Positions 24,201 through 36,200 of a DNA stretch of 64,000 nucleotides are shown here, in pieces. The translations under genes and the position numbers were made by a program. Below the pieces are notes generated by a model that was given only the letters and a program-made list of their open reading frames with translations, did not search any database and was not told where the DNA came from. The stretch's first letter is position 1, and each line of letters starts with the position of its first letter. Where the stretch lies: assembly GCF_963576545.1 (NCBI RefSeq), contig NC_083638.1, forward strand, positions 6,374,659-6,438,658, given 5' to 3'. This stretch comes from Limanda limanda. Taxonomy: Eukaryota; Chordata; Actinopteri; Pleuronectiformes; Pleuronectidae.

Positions 24201-27200
24201 TTCACCCAGACGTGGTCGGCTGAAATGCGGTGTGTCAATGATGGAGAGGGAGGCAGGCCGTTGCATAAGGGCTGCAGGCGCTCTGTGCTATGGCGGCTCT
24301 GACAGATTGAGGTCTGTGGCTGCCTGTGGGTAGCAGCTGCAGTTGGTGGGAGGGCTCCGACGGCCTAATGATTTATCTCCCACTTTGCCACGCGTGCAGT
24401 GAGCATACACTTGAGAAAGGGTTTAATGACAGCATGTGTGCGTAGAGTGGAGGGTTTACACATCAATACTTTGCAATTCACGATTGCTTAAGAGCCTCTC
24501 CTGTGTTTCAGTCTCATTTGCTCATCGCATTAGTGAGTTCAGCGTGTGTTTGTTCAGACCTTGTGGTCGCTTCAGTTTTTAACCCTAACATCACTGTCGA
24601 GTGCATGTATTAGAAAATACAATTTTATTGAAACGTAAAAAATGTGGTTGTGGATTATGTGAAAAACTAAACGAGCAATGCAGAAACATCACATTGCAGT
24701 TGGGGGCAAACCTGTTGCTCTTTTGGAAACGATTTAATTTCTCCTTGAACTTAATCCGAACAAATGTAAAAACAACCCTAACATATGCACTGAGGCCGGA
24801 TTTATTTATTTTTCTGATCTATTTTTTCCCATTTCCCTTCCACTTGCAGGGACACCATGTGGCGAGTGTTCACTGGGGCGCTGACGGTGGACGAGAAAGG
24901 CAGCCAGCTGCTGGCCGACTTGCGGGAGATTGAATCCTGGATGTACCGGTTGCTGCGGTCACCAGTTCCCGTGGCCGGTCAGAGACGTGTGGACGTGGAA
25001 GTGTTGCCCCATGAACTCAAACGGCCGTTCAACTTCGCCCTGCCTGACAACTCCCGCTTCTCGATGGTGGACTTCCCCCTGCACCTGCCCCTGGAGCTGC
25101 TGGGGGTGGACGCCTGTCTTCAGGTCCTCAGCTGCATACTGCTAGAGCACAAGGTAAGGACATGCACAGCGGGGACTTCAGGATGCTAACAGCCGCTAAT
25201 CAATTGTCACTCAGGTCCAATCTTTGCTTTCTGCACCGAGGAGATGTGTGAGTGGCTTCAAACAGCAACCAAATCCCCTGTGGCATTTCATTAAAGACCA
25301 GACTGGATGCTTCAAGGGGAAAGGATAAGCAGAGCTATATTTATTCATACCGACCTCCTTAGAAATGTCCTGAGTGTCCTTCATCAGACATTTTCTGTTA
25401 GATGCAGGCTCGCCGAAGCAATTTGATAGCAGATTGGACAAAGGATTATGGGTAAATAGAAGACTGAGTACACAGAGTTACTGAACGGAAAGACTTCATC
25501 TCTGTCTGTCCTCTCTCCAGCACTGGAGGCATTCTTAGGGAAGCTATAGGAATCTTGTGTTTTTCTTAAGTGGTGTAGTGTTGTGTTGTTGTTCTTGCTT
25601 TACAGTGACACTGATGCAAAGGCTCATGTACAACCAATCACATCTCAGCTTCACAGCCTCAGTCACACTGCGGAGAGACATCAGTGTCTGAGAGATACTG
25701 CTTGTTTCTCTGCCTTTCTGTCACTTAAGCATTCCTCAAATATGAGAACATATTTGTGCAACCCTCAATTCCTACAACGTCATTATGGTTATTTTGGGCT
25801 GTCGCTCTTTTATCATTTTCCATTTTTAGTCTACGATTTACTGAGTAAAGAAGATGGAAAGCCTGAAAACCCAGAGAGCGTCATTCATTGTTTCAGCCTA
25901 ATTGTCCGATGAGGAGTCACTGGTTGGTTTCAGTGCTGTTTGCAGCCTCTGCACCTCTCTCTCCTCTCTTTCCTCCCCACAGTCGGCCCTCTGGATGAAA
26001 CTCTGCCATTTTGTATTCATCCATTTTCTTTTATTCTGACGATGAATTCAATGCATCATTAAATTCAGGCAGTCTGAACTTTCAAGCTGCAAGGTTTCTC
26101 ATAAAAGCTCAGTTTTGAATATTCCTGTTATGAGTCCAACGTCAAATGGTTTTTCACATCTTAGCATTAGACAAGAAAGAGGAGGTATTGATAAACCATC
26201 GTAATATAATAGAGCAACAGAAGAAGCCGTCAAGAGGTGTTAGTGTGTCTGCTCATTTAGATATAAAGGAAACAGGGCAGTGAACACCCAGAAAGATATA
26301 ATTGAAACACAGTAAAATAAAGATAATAATAATAATAATAATAATAATACATTTTATTTCACAGCGCCTTTCATATCACTCAAGGACGCTTTACAATTTA
26401 AAACAGGAGCAACCAAATAACAAAACAATAAAAAATTAACAGTGCAAGTAAAAACAGCATGGCAACTACAGTGAGAATGCAATCCTGAAAAGGTGGGTTT
26501 TGAGAGAGGATTTGAACTGAGGGAAGGAGTCAATGTTTGGGATGTCAGGTGGGAGTGAGTTCCAGAGTTTGGGAGCAGAGCGGCTGAAAGCTCGGCTCCC
26601 CATGGTGGTAAGCCGGGCAGAGGGGACAGTTAGATGGATGGAAGACGAGGATCTGAGGGAGCGGGTGGAGGTGGCAGTGTGAAGGAGGTCAGACAGGTAG
26701 GGAGGGGCAAGGTTGTGGATGGCTTTAAAGGTATGAAGAAGAATTTTAAAGTTGATACGGAAGTGAATTGGAAGCCAGTGGAGTTGCTGTAGGATGGGGG
26801 TGATGTGGTGGAACGAGGGGGTGAGGGAGATGATACGGGCAGCTGAGTTCTGGACCAGTTGGAGTTTATGGAGGGATTTCTGGGGGAGACCAAAGAGGAG
26901 AGAATTACATTAGTCGATACGGGAGGTGACAAGGCTATGTACAAGAATAGAGGTGGTATGGGGGGTGAGGGAGGGACGGAGGCGATTTATGTTACGGAGA
27001 TGGAAGTAGGCGGTGCGGGTGGTGATGTTGATATGAGATTTGAAGGAGAGTGAGCCATCGACGATGACTCCCAGACTCTTTACCTGGGGGGAGGGGGAAA
27101 CTATGGAGCTGTCAATTGAGAGGGAAAAACTGTCAACTTTGAGTAGAGTGGATTTAGTACCGACTAAAAGGATTTCGGTTTTATCACTGTTAAGTTTGAG

Positions 27201-30200
27201 GAAGTTTGAGGTGAACCAGGTATGAAGTGCAGAAAGGCAATCTGTCAAGGATGAGGGAGGAAGAATGGAGTTGGGTTTGGTGGAGAGGTAGAGCTGGGTG
27301 TCATCCGCGTAGCAGTGAAAAAGAATATTGAATTTACGGAAAATAAGGCCAAGGGGAAGGAGGTAAGTAATGAAAAGGAGGGGACCCAGGACAGAGCCCT
27401 GGGGGACACCAGAGGAGACAGGGGACGGTTGGGAACGGAAGGATTTGAGTTGGATGAACTGAGTGCGGTCTGAGAGATAGGAGTGGAACCAGTCAAGGGG
27501 GATGCCAGTGATGCCGATGGAGGATAATCTGTTGAGGAGGATGGTGTGTGAGATTGTGTCGAAGGCCGCACTCAGGTCAAGGAGGATGAGGATGGATAGT
27601 AAACCGGAATCAGCTGCAATAAGAAGGTCGTTGGTGATTTTCAGAAGGGCCGTTTCAGTGCTATGGCGGGGACGGAAACCAGATTGGAACTGTTCATATA
27701 AACTGTTTTGAGATAGATGGGAATGGAGTTGAGAAGCAACGTTTTTCTCAAGTATTTTGGAGATGAAAGATAGGTTGGAGATGGGGCGGAGGTTATTAAA
27801 GTTGTTGGGATCTGAACCAGGTTTTTTGAGGATTGGGGAGACAGCAGCCGTTTTGAGGGGTGCGGGAAATGAACCAGTAGTGAGAGAGGAGTGGATGATA
27901 GCAGCAATAAGAGGGAGCAGTGAGGGGAGGCAGGATATGACCAGGGCAGTAGGTAGGGGATCTAACTGGCATGTGGATGGTTTTGATTTACAGATGAGAT
28001 CAGAGATAGCAGAGGGATCAGGGAGATAGAAAGAGGAAAATGGCAGACTGTAGGGGAGAGGTTCAGAGGAGGGGGCAAGTGAGGGAGTGGGGCTCAAGTG
28101 CTGGTGAATTTTTTTAACTTTCTGATTAAAAAACTGAAGAAGGGAGTCACACGTGTCCGAAGAGTACAGGTGGGGGGGGTAGGAGATCTGGGGGTTGAAG
28201 GATTTTGTTGAGGAGTGAAAAGAGTGCCTTGGAGTTGCCATGGTTGGAACAAATAAGACTGGAATAATAAGTGGCTTTGGCAGAAGCGATAGAGTCCTTA
28301 TACTGTAAGATATGATTTTTGTACATGTCATGGTGGACAGTGAGACCAGTCTTTTTGTGGAGACGCTCAAGTTGACGTCCTTTGGACTTGATGGAACGGA
28401 GTTCAGGGGTGAACCAAGGGGCAGAATGGGAGAATGAGACAGACCGAGTTTTAACAGGAGCGAGGGAGTTGAGAATGGTAGTGAGCGAGGTATTGTAGTG
28501 GAGAACCAGTTCATCAGGGGAGGAGGAGTAGTCCGGGTCCGGTATAGAAGCGATGGTGGAGGATTGGGTGTGAAGATTTATGGCCTTGATATTACGGAAT
28601 GAGATGAGACGTGGTGGCTTGGTCATGGAGAGGTGGAGTGTGACATTGAATGAAAGGAGGAAGTGGTCAGTGATGGGGAGTGGATCAGCTGTGCAGTTGG
28701 AGGGAGTGAGACCAGAGCAACATATTAAGTCCAGTGTGTGACCTTTGATGTGGGTAGGGAAATCAGTGAAAATGCGGTAACCAGAGCTCTCAAGGCAGGA
28801 TGAGAAGTCACAGGTGAGGGGGAGAGTGGTGTTGTCCAGGTGGATGTTGAAATCGCCCAGCATAATCACATTAGGGGAGAGAGTGGAGAGATGGGCGAGT
28901 AGAGCAGCAATGTCATTTAAAAACTCAGAGTGGGGCCGAGGTGGACGGTAAACGGTGGCCACAATGGTGGGAGTAGGGCCAGGTAGTTTTAAAAAAAAAC
29001 AAGATAATAACGCCCATGTTTGTATCTTTTCCCTCAGGTCATTCTTCAATCCAGAGATTACAATGCTCTATCAATGAGTGTTATGGCCTTTGTGGCCATG
29101 ATTTACCCTCTGGAGTACATGTTCCCTGTCATCCCTCTCCTGCCAACATGTATGGCCTCAGCTGAACAGGTAAAGATATATTTGAATCATGCAGATGTTT
29201 TTTTCATGTGCTTTATAATTGTATTTATTGGTTTAATTGCAAATGCTGTTAGTGGTTGTCACATTGAACTGTGACTGACTGGTGTGTTTACCCGTCTCCC
29301 CAGCTCCTTCTTGCCCCCACTCCCTACATTATTGGCGTACCTGCCAGCTTCTTCCTCTACAAAGCCGATTTCAAAATCCCGGATGATGTGTGGCTTGTGG
29401 ACCTTGACAGCAGCAAGGTCGGTACATCAACACGTGTTTCCTCTCCTCCTTCTGATCTCGTTTTGTCTGTTTTCATTATGTCCGGGGAAAGCGGACAGAT
29501 AATGTCTAATTAACCTACTCCTGGAGGGACGTTTTACTAGAATTGATTTAAAGAGGACTGTTTATTTGCCGGCAGGTTGTTGCACCCACCAATGCAGAGC
29601 TGCTGCCACCTCTTCCAGAGCCGGAAGCATGCGAGCTTAAGAAACATCTGAAACAGGTACTGCAAATCCGATTCCGCTTAGATTCTGTGTGACCTTTCTC
29701 TGATTCTTTTACACGGTGGCCATCGGCACAAAAAACAGTCAAACTGCTACAAACCAGCATTTTGCGGAGACGTTTATAGAACTCAGGGACTCATGTGGAG
29801 CCACCGTCTGCTGCATCTTCCTGTGACCTGTGATTGAAGTCTTATAGAAGCATAAAACTTCTCTTTCAGCAGTGAGAAGAGTAGGGATTTCCTTCCTCAA
29901 CACAGTTGTATGTATTGAACATGAGTGTGGCAGCATTGGAAAAGGGTTTTGTCGTGCACTAACATGAACAAATGTTTGTTTTTTTGTCCTGTTCTTTTTC
30001 GTCCTGTTCTCTCTGCATGCTCTAGCTCTTGGAGGTAAAAGCAGATGTTAGGACCCTGCTCCCCAAGCAAAACCTTTAGAAACACTTGTAGTGACTAACT
30101 TACCCCTGTAACCTCATTGTCTAAAGGGACCTATTATGCTTTTCTTTATTTCCTGTCAGAATTAATTAATTTATATATATATATATATATATGTAATGCA

Positions 30201-33200
30201 TATATTTTAACAATTTCAGATGTTTATGTTTAAAGTCTCTGAAGTTTCACGTACCAAAATTGATACATCCACAGGTAATGACCTCGAGACAAAAACTGCT
30301 CTGAAAGGTTTACAACACTTTTCCCAATCTCCCACCACAGATTGTTTTCCTATGACAATCTAAATGATTAGTACTAATATTTATTTTAATTTAATGTACT
30401 CCTGTATTTAAATAACTAATGGTGCAGGCTCACTACAGTCTTTCGGCAACTTTTCTTTTTACTAGCAACATTACCTTTTGGTATTTCCTGACAGCAGACA
30501 TTGTGCATTTCTGAAAATCCTTTTACACACAGATTATCATTGACAGTCTGAATTCACTGTTGTGTTGCGCATTATTTCGGTAAGCAGCGTAATATGAATC
30601 GAGTAGAGGAATCCTGCTGTCTTCTTTTATTGCCCTGGATGTTACTGCTGCCCACTCAAGATGGAATTCAGGATCCATCAAGTAGAGAGTAGCCATTTCA
30701 AATCAATTATTTTCCTGTTAATTAGCTTTGGTTATTAAGCACTTTAAATTACAAGGTGTTGCTCAGAGGAAGCTAATACAGCTGGTTTGAGACAGAAGCT
30801 CAGCTGACGGGCGGCCCAACAGGGAGTTTGGGATAAATAAGGATTTATATGACAAAGCATAATAAGGTCCCTTTAATAAAACATCTGGTTCTGATTCATG
30901 GAAAGACCTTTTCATACGTCTAAGATGTGAGTGATACCAACTCCCTCTCATACAAAGTCCCTTCACCTCTTTGCCGATAGGGAAACAAGTGATCATTCAG
31001 TTTGCATATTGGCTGTTGATCGTCAGTTTGATTACCGTGTACCCAGGCATTGTTTTTCCACTGCAGTTCTAAAACCAATACTAATTTTATAATCCTTATA
31101 ATCCTTATAATAAATTAACTTTTAATCATCAATTTTAATGATGCAGGGGGCACAATTTAAGCATCATAATTTCCAGTTACATAATTCAGTTGCTTTGCAG
31201 ATCCATCCCTAAAGCTTCACAAGCAATGTAGTCAACACCCTGAAACTGTTTTGATCTGTAAACTCTAACTTTTATTTGACCTTTCCTTGTGTGTTTTATT
31301 CAAAGTTAACTTCATGTCTTTTAAAACTTTAACAAAACGTTTTTTAAGTTAGAACATAGTGCACATAGTGATTAATTTTGTGTAACATGCCTTGAATCAG
31401 AGCCGGTTCATTAGCTGTGTGTGATTAGCAGCTCTCCCCCTGTGTGTGGATGTGTGACTGTGAGGCTGGTGTGTAGGAGTGTGCAAAGCCTCAGTTTAGC
31501 AGTTGTATATTTGGAAACAAGCTCACAATATTGAATATCTGTGAATGGAGAAAATGTCGCTGAAGATGGTTGAAGTGATTATCAGATTGTGGTGCCAAAG
31601 CAGAACATTGCTGATTTGAGAGCCACTTTCAAAAATACTTGCACCAGGAAGTGACGCATTTATTTACTTTTGGTTTGGTTGTATTATTATTTTTTCCCGC
31701 TCACCCAACATTTTTCTATCTGAATTATCAGTTACAATTAAGCCTTTTTATTTTTTGCTCCAGGTACTTTTGTCGTGCAAGTATTTTTATTCTCTATGTC
31801 TGAAAAGATCTGCTGTTTTTGTTTCTGTCATCACCACTCCATTGTAATCACTGGTTGGTTCCAGTTGGTCACCATGGATGGTCTTCATGTGTCTGTAGTG
31901 GCCGGACTCTCTGTAGTGAAGTCTGGTTTTTTTGGTCACCTGTCTGTGTCCCTCACTGTCTGTCACGTTAAACATTAAAACAATACATTCCTCCTCTCCT
32001 CCATTTCTCTCTCTCTCTTTATATCACTCTCTCAGACAGTTCTCTCTCTTTCCTGTCGGACACTCTCTTCTTGCTCTCCTGGCTGTCCATCATCTCTTCA
32101 AAAGCAAATACAGATTTACCTTTTCTTATCTCCTTTCTTCAGTGAATTGAAGCCAAAAATGGAAAAATGGTAAAAACAGCAACAGCAAAAAAAGAAATTC
32201 CATTATGGATTTTTTTTTTCATGCAGTTATATCTATTTGATTCGCGTTTGCTTTTGTTGCTGTCGGCAAAAGAAAAGGGAGTGCTGTTGAAAGGAGATAA
32301 AGAAAAGAAAGGGAAAGCGCCACAGTTGTGACTCTTCCGTCATGTGCTGTTCCAGTGTCAGTCACGAAGTTGTCATCCCAGGCCTTCATGTGATTCTCCT
32401 CGCATCTCTCTTATCCCCTTCCTAGTGTCTGGTTAGGTTGACCGTGATCACCCAAAAGCAGATCTTCTCCTCTGACAATAAGGTTACTTATTTCTCCTCC
32501 TGTGGAATGTGTAATGCCCCTGCACGGATATTCTTCTCTCTCGCTCTCTCTCTCACACATTGTTTTTGCTTGTCACTACTACTTGTCTCCTCCTCTCAAG
32601 ACTTGAATAAAATGCATTAAAAGTGTCGCAGAATGTTTCGAACCAGTCCTCTCGATACACTGCTTAGCTCTGGCTTGCGCATGACTGAATGTGCGTGCAT
32701 CTATCTTGGCATCAGTGAGTGTTCTCGTAACCAAAGCAAGATATGATGAAGCTAATCACTCTGACAAAGTTAACATTCATCCAGACCCCAGCAACTAAAT
32801 GTTCCATTATGCTAAGCTAAACATTGACACTTGAGTCTGCAGCAGTTCCCTCAAAGCAAACCATGCATAGTGACTTACCTCCCTTGTGCTCTTCCTCTCC
32901 AAAATGACACACCCACTAGAGGCATCAATATGCATAAAACTGATCCTTCAGCCGCTTTATATAACAAGTCAAATTGGAGAAAACTAATAGTTTGGACCAT
33001 GTAGATAACTATCCTCTTCCTTTTAAACCTTGCAATTACTGGGATTACCATTCAGATCAATTTTAAAAAGTTGAATAATCCTCTAATACCATCCCATGAA
33101 TCATAATTTCCATATTTAACCCCCTACAGTTTTGCAATCAGATACTTTGGTCCCAATTTCTTCCCCAAATTATGATATATTGTCCCATTAATTGTAAAGT

Positions 33201-36200
33201 AAATGTTGATGCCAAACGTGGGGGTGCTCCATCGCAGCGCTGTGTGTTTTTTTGTTGTTTATAAATCCACTGCTGGGGTTTGTAACTTGTCTCACCGCTA
33301 CTTGTCGTAGGCCTTGGCCAGTATGAGTTTGAACACCCAGCCCATTCTGAACCTGGAGAAGTTCCAGGAGGGGCAGGAGATGCCTCTGCTCCCACCGGGA
33401 CGAGACAAAGCCTCACCGTCCTCCACAGAGTTCAACCCTCTGATTTACGGCAATGACGTTGATTCAGTAGATGTCGCCACCAGGTGAGTCTTCACTGTCT
33501 CTTCCCAGGGACTGTCTGTCTGCTCGGGAAGTCAAGGAATATTAAACTGGATTAATTCTGTCTTGCAGGGTGGCCATGGTACGGTTCTTCAACTCCCCCA
33601 ACGTTCTCCAGGGGTTCCAGATGCACACTCGCACCCTGCGCCTCTTCCCCAGACCAGTGGTGGCTTTCCAGTCGCAGTCTTTTCTTGCGTCTCGGCCTCG
33701 GCGCTCTAGCTTTGCAGATAAACTGTCCCACACGCAGGCGGTGGAGTTTTACGGCGAGTGGGCTCTGAATCCCACCAACCTCGCCTTTCAGAGGATACAT
33801 AACAGTGAGACCCATTTCGGTTGATTTTAGTTGTTTCGTATTCTTTACAGAAAATGCGTTGGACAAACATTTCTACTTTTGTTGCAGATGTGTTTGACCC
33901 GTCCTTGATCGGAGATAAGCCCAAGTGGTACGCCCACCAGCTCCAGCCAGTGTCGTACAGGGTGTATGATGGGAGCTCCCAGCTGGTGGAAGCCATGGCC
34001 GGTCCCTTGGAGGACGATGGCAACGACTCTGATCCCACAGACAGGTAAACAAGAGTAATCTAAGCACGACATTCCAATTACATCCATGAGGTCTTGCTTT
34101 ATGCAAATTGACAACAGTAAATCACAACTTAAACTGTATGTAAAAATGGACGAAGCACATCCACTTCCTCTGGTTCTACAAAAATGAACTGTGGTGTATA
34201 AATACATCAGTGGCGAGTCGGTCTCAGCTGTCAATCACGACATTTCACACCATTTTTATAGGAACTACTAGGGATGGGGGAAAAAATCGATTCAGTTACA
34301 AATCGCGATTCTTGTGAATAACAATTTTAAATCGCCATGCTGCCTCCCAAATCGATTTTTTAAAAATGAAAAAAAAAAAAAAAAAAAAAGTTTTTATTTT
34401 TTTTAAAAAACATATTTATTGGTTTATACCGGGGGGGATATATGGGGGAGCAACATCACCCCAGAGCATGTTGACCAGCTCTTGTTTTTGCACAAGAATC
34501 TAAACATACCCAAGCACTAGCTTTGTATCGACTACATGCTAACAACGATAGCCTTCTTTTTGTTGATTTCAAAGTTTATATTTTAAGTAAACTTTTATTC
34601 ATTCTATTTAATTTACCTTTTATTTATTGTTTAAAAGTAGCCTAGGTGGCTTACATTTCTTAATCTGTCAGTTTGTGTGCAGTTGACAGGGGCTATACAA
34701 TAATAGGGCACATTTTTATTTATTTTCTCTATTGGCTGCCCAGCAGTCATTAAGTTAATGTTAATATTTGAAATAAAACTTGTAAAGCTCTAAGTGAATT
34801 TGACTGTGTTGTATTTGCAGGTATGATTCAACATTTTTCCATGGTCCAGTACTCAAAAAAAAAAAAAATAACCAAAAGAAATCCCAGGAAATCGTAATAT
34901 CAAATCGCAATACTTACAAAATCGCATACCCACAGAATCGCAATACATATCGTATCGCCACCTAAGTATCGTGATAGTATCGTATCCGGAGGTCCCTGCT
35001 GATTCCCGTCCCTAGGAACTACCTGAAATGATCGAAACCATATTTGGCATCAATGTATTTTAAGGGTACTTTGACTTGTGAGTCCATCTTTATCTATAAG
35101 GTCTATAGTGATTTCATATTGGCAGCTCTTCAATCAGTTTTATTTCTTGCAGTGGAAGTGACAGTGAGGCGTACGATGACTCCAGCTCATCTTACTCCTC
35201 CCTCGGAGACCTGGTGAGCGAGATGATCCAGGGGGACATCCAGGGAGATACGCCCAGTAAGTGGTTTGACTTAAAAGATGCACATTCACCATATTCATTC
35301 TGTTTTTCCTCCTCATGATGTTTTCCTTTGATGTCTCAGGCTTGGACCCTCCTACCCACGCTGCACTGGGAGATGCCAGTGAGGTGGAGTTTCAGGACTT
35401 CCATGAATTCAGGGAAGGTCCTGGCCCCGAGGATCCGCCTCTTGGTGAGGGACCGGCTGAAGCCTCCGATGGACAACCGCTGCGCTCGAGCTCCAGCACA
35501 ACTGCCAGCTCCAGTCCCAGTACAATAATCCAGGGAGTCAACAACGTGTGTGACCTTTCTAATCAAAGTGTTTTCCTCAAGAAACCTTCTTCACTTTTGT
35601 TATATTTATTGATTTCGTAGATCTTTCTTGAGCATCGTGAGCTTTTCAATGTCGTATTTATCAGAAGATTAAATATTGGGGCAAACAAGCTCCCATTAAT
35701 CCGTGTGTGGTTTTTTCCAGGAGCAGGGGGAAGCGCCTGAAATTGAAGCATCTGCGAGCGCTGCTTTACAGAACCCTGTCCCTGCACTGGGCAGCCAGCC
35801 GTTCCTCAGGCCCCCAGCTGATCCTGGCCTGCAGGACCCAGGCAACAAAAAGCAAGAGTATGATAACCCGTACTTTGAGCCCCAGTATGGCTTCCCCGCT
35901 GAGGATGACCCTGATGCAGAGGAGCAAGTGGAGTCATACACCCCTCGATTCAACCAGAACCTCAATGGCAACAAGTGTGTTATACTTGTTCATCGCTTTG
36001 AATGAATGTTTTATCATCATTCAAATGGGCTCTGACCCACCATGCAATGTTCTCTCTCCAAACCCAGCATGCCATACTACTCTCTCCATTCATGGTGGTC
36101 TTGAATCTTTGGTGGTGTGATGTTGTGATGCGGTGTGAATGCTTGACAGTTTCCCATAGTGTAAGTTACCGGTATTTGGTCCTGGACACACGCTGACGTC

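Larger units (their letters stand above)
25154..29037 (+). other. madd: madd intron 4, containing an antisense LINE
   Basis: About 1.2 kb of plain intron precedes the LINE (26330-29000). Only 37 bases remain between the LINE end and exon 5. No other exon or RNA gene is seen. Confidence 0.75.
29657..33310 (+). other. madd: madd intron 7
   Basis: It holds the 9-nt microexon candidate at 30026-30034, the TTAA-type MITE (30121-30876), and pyrimidine-rich tracts near 31990-32060 and 32535-32560. No other exon is recognised. Confidence 0.6.
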
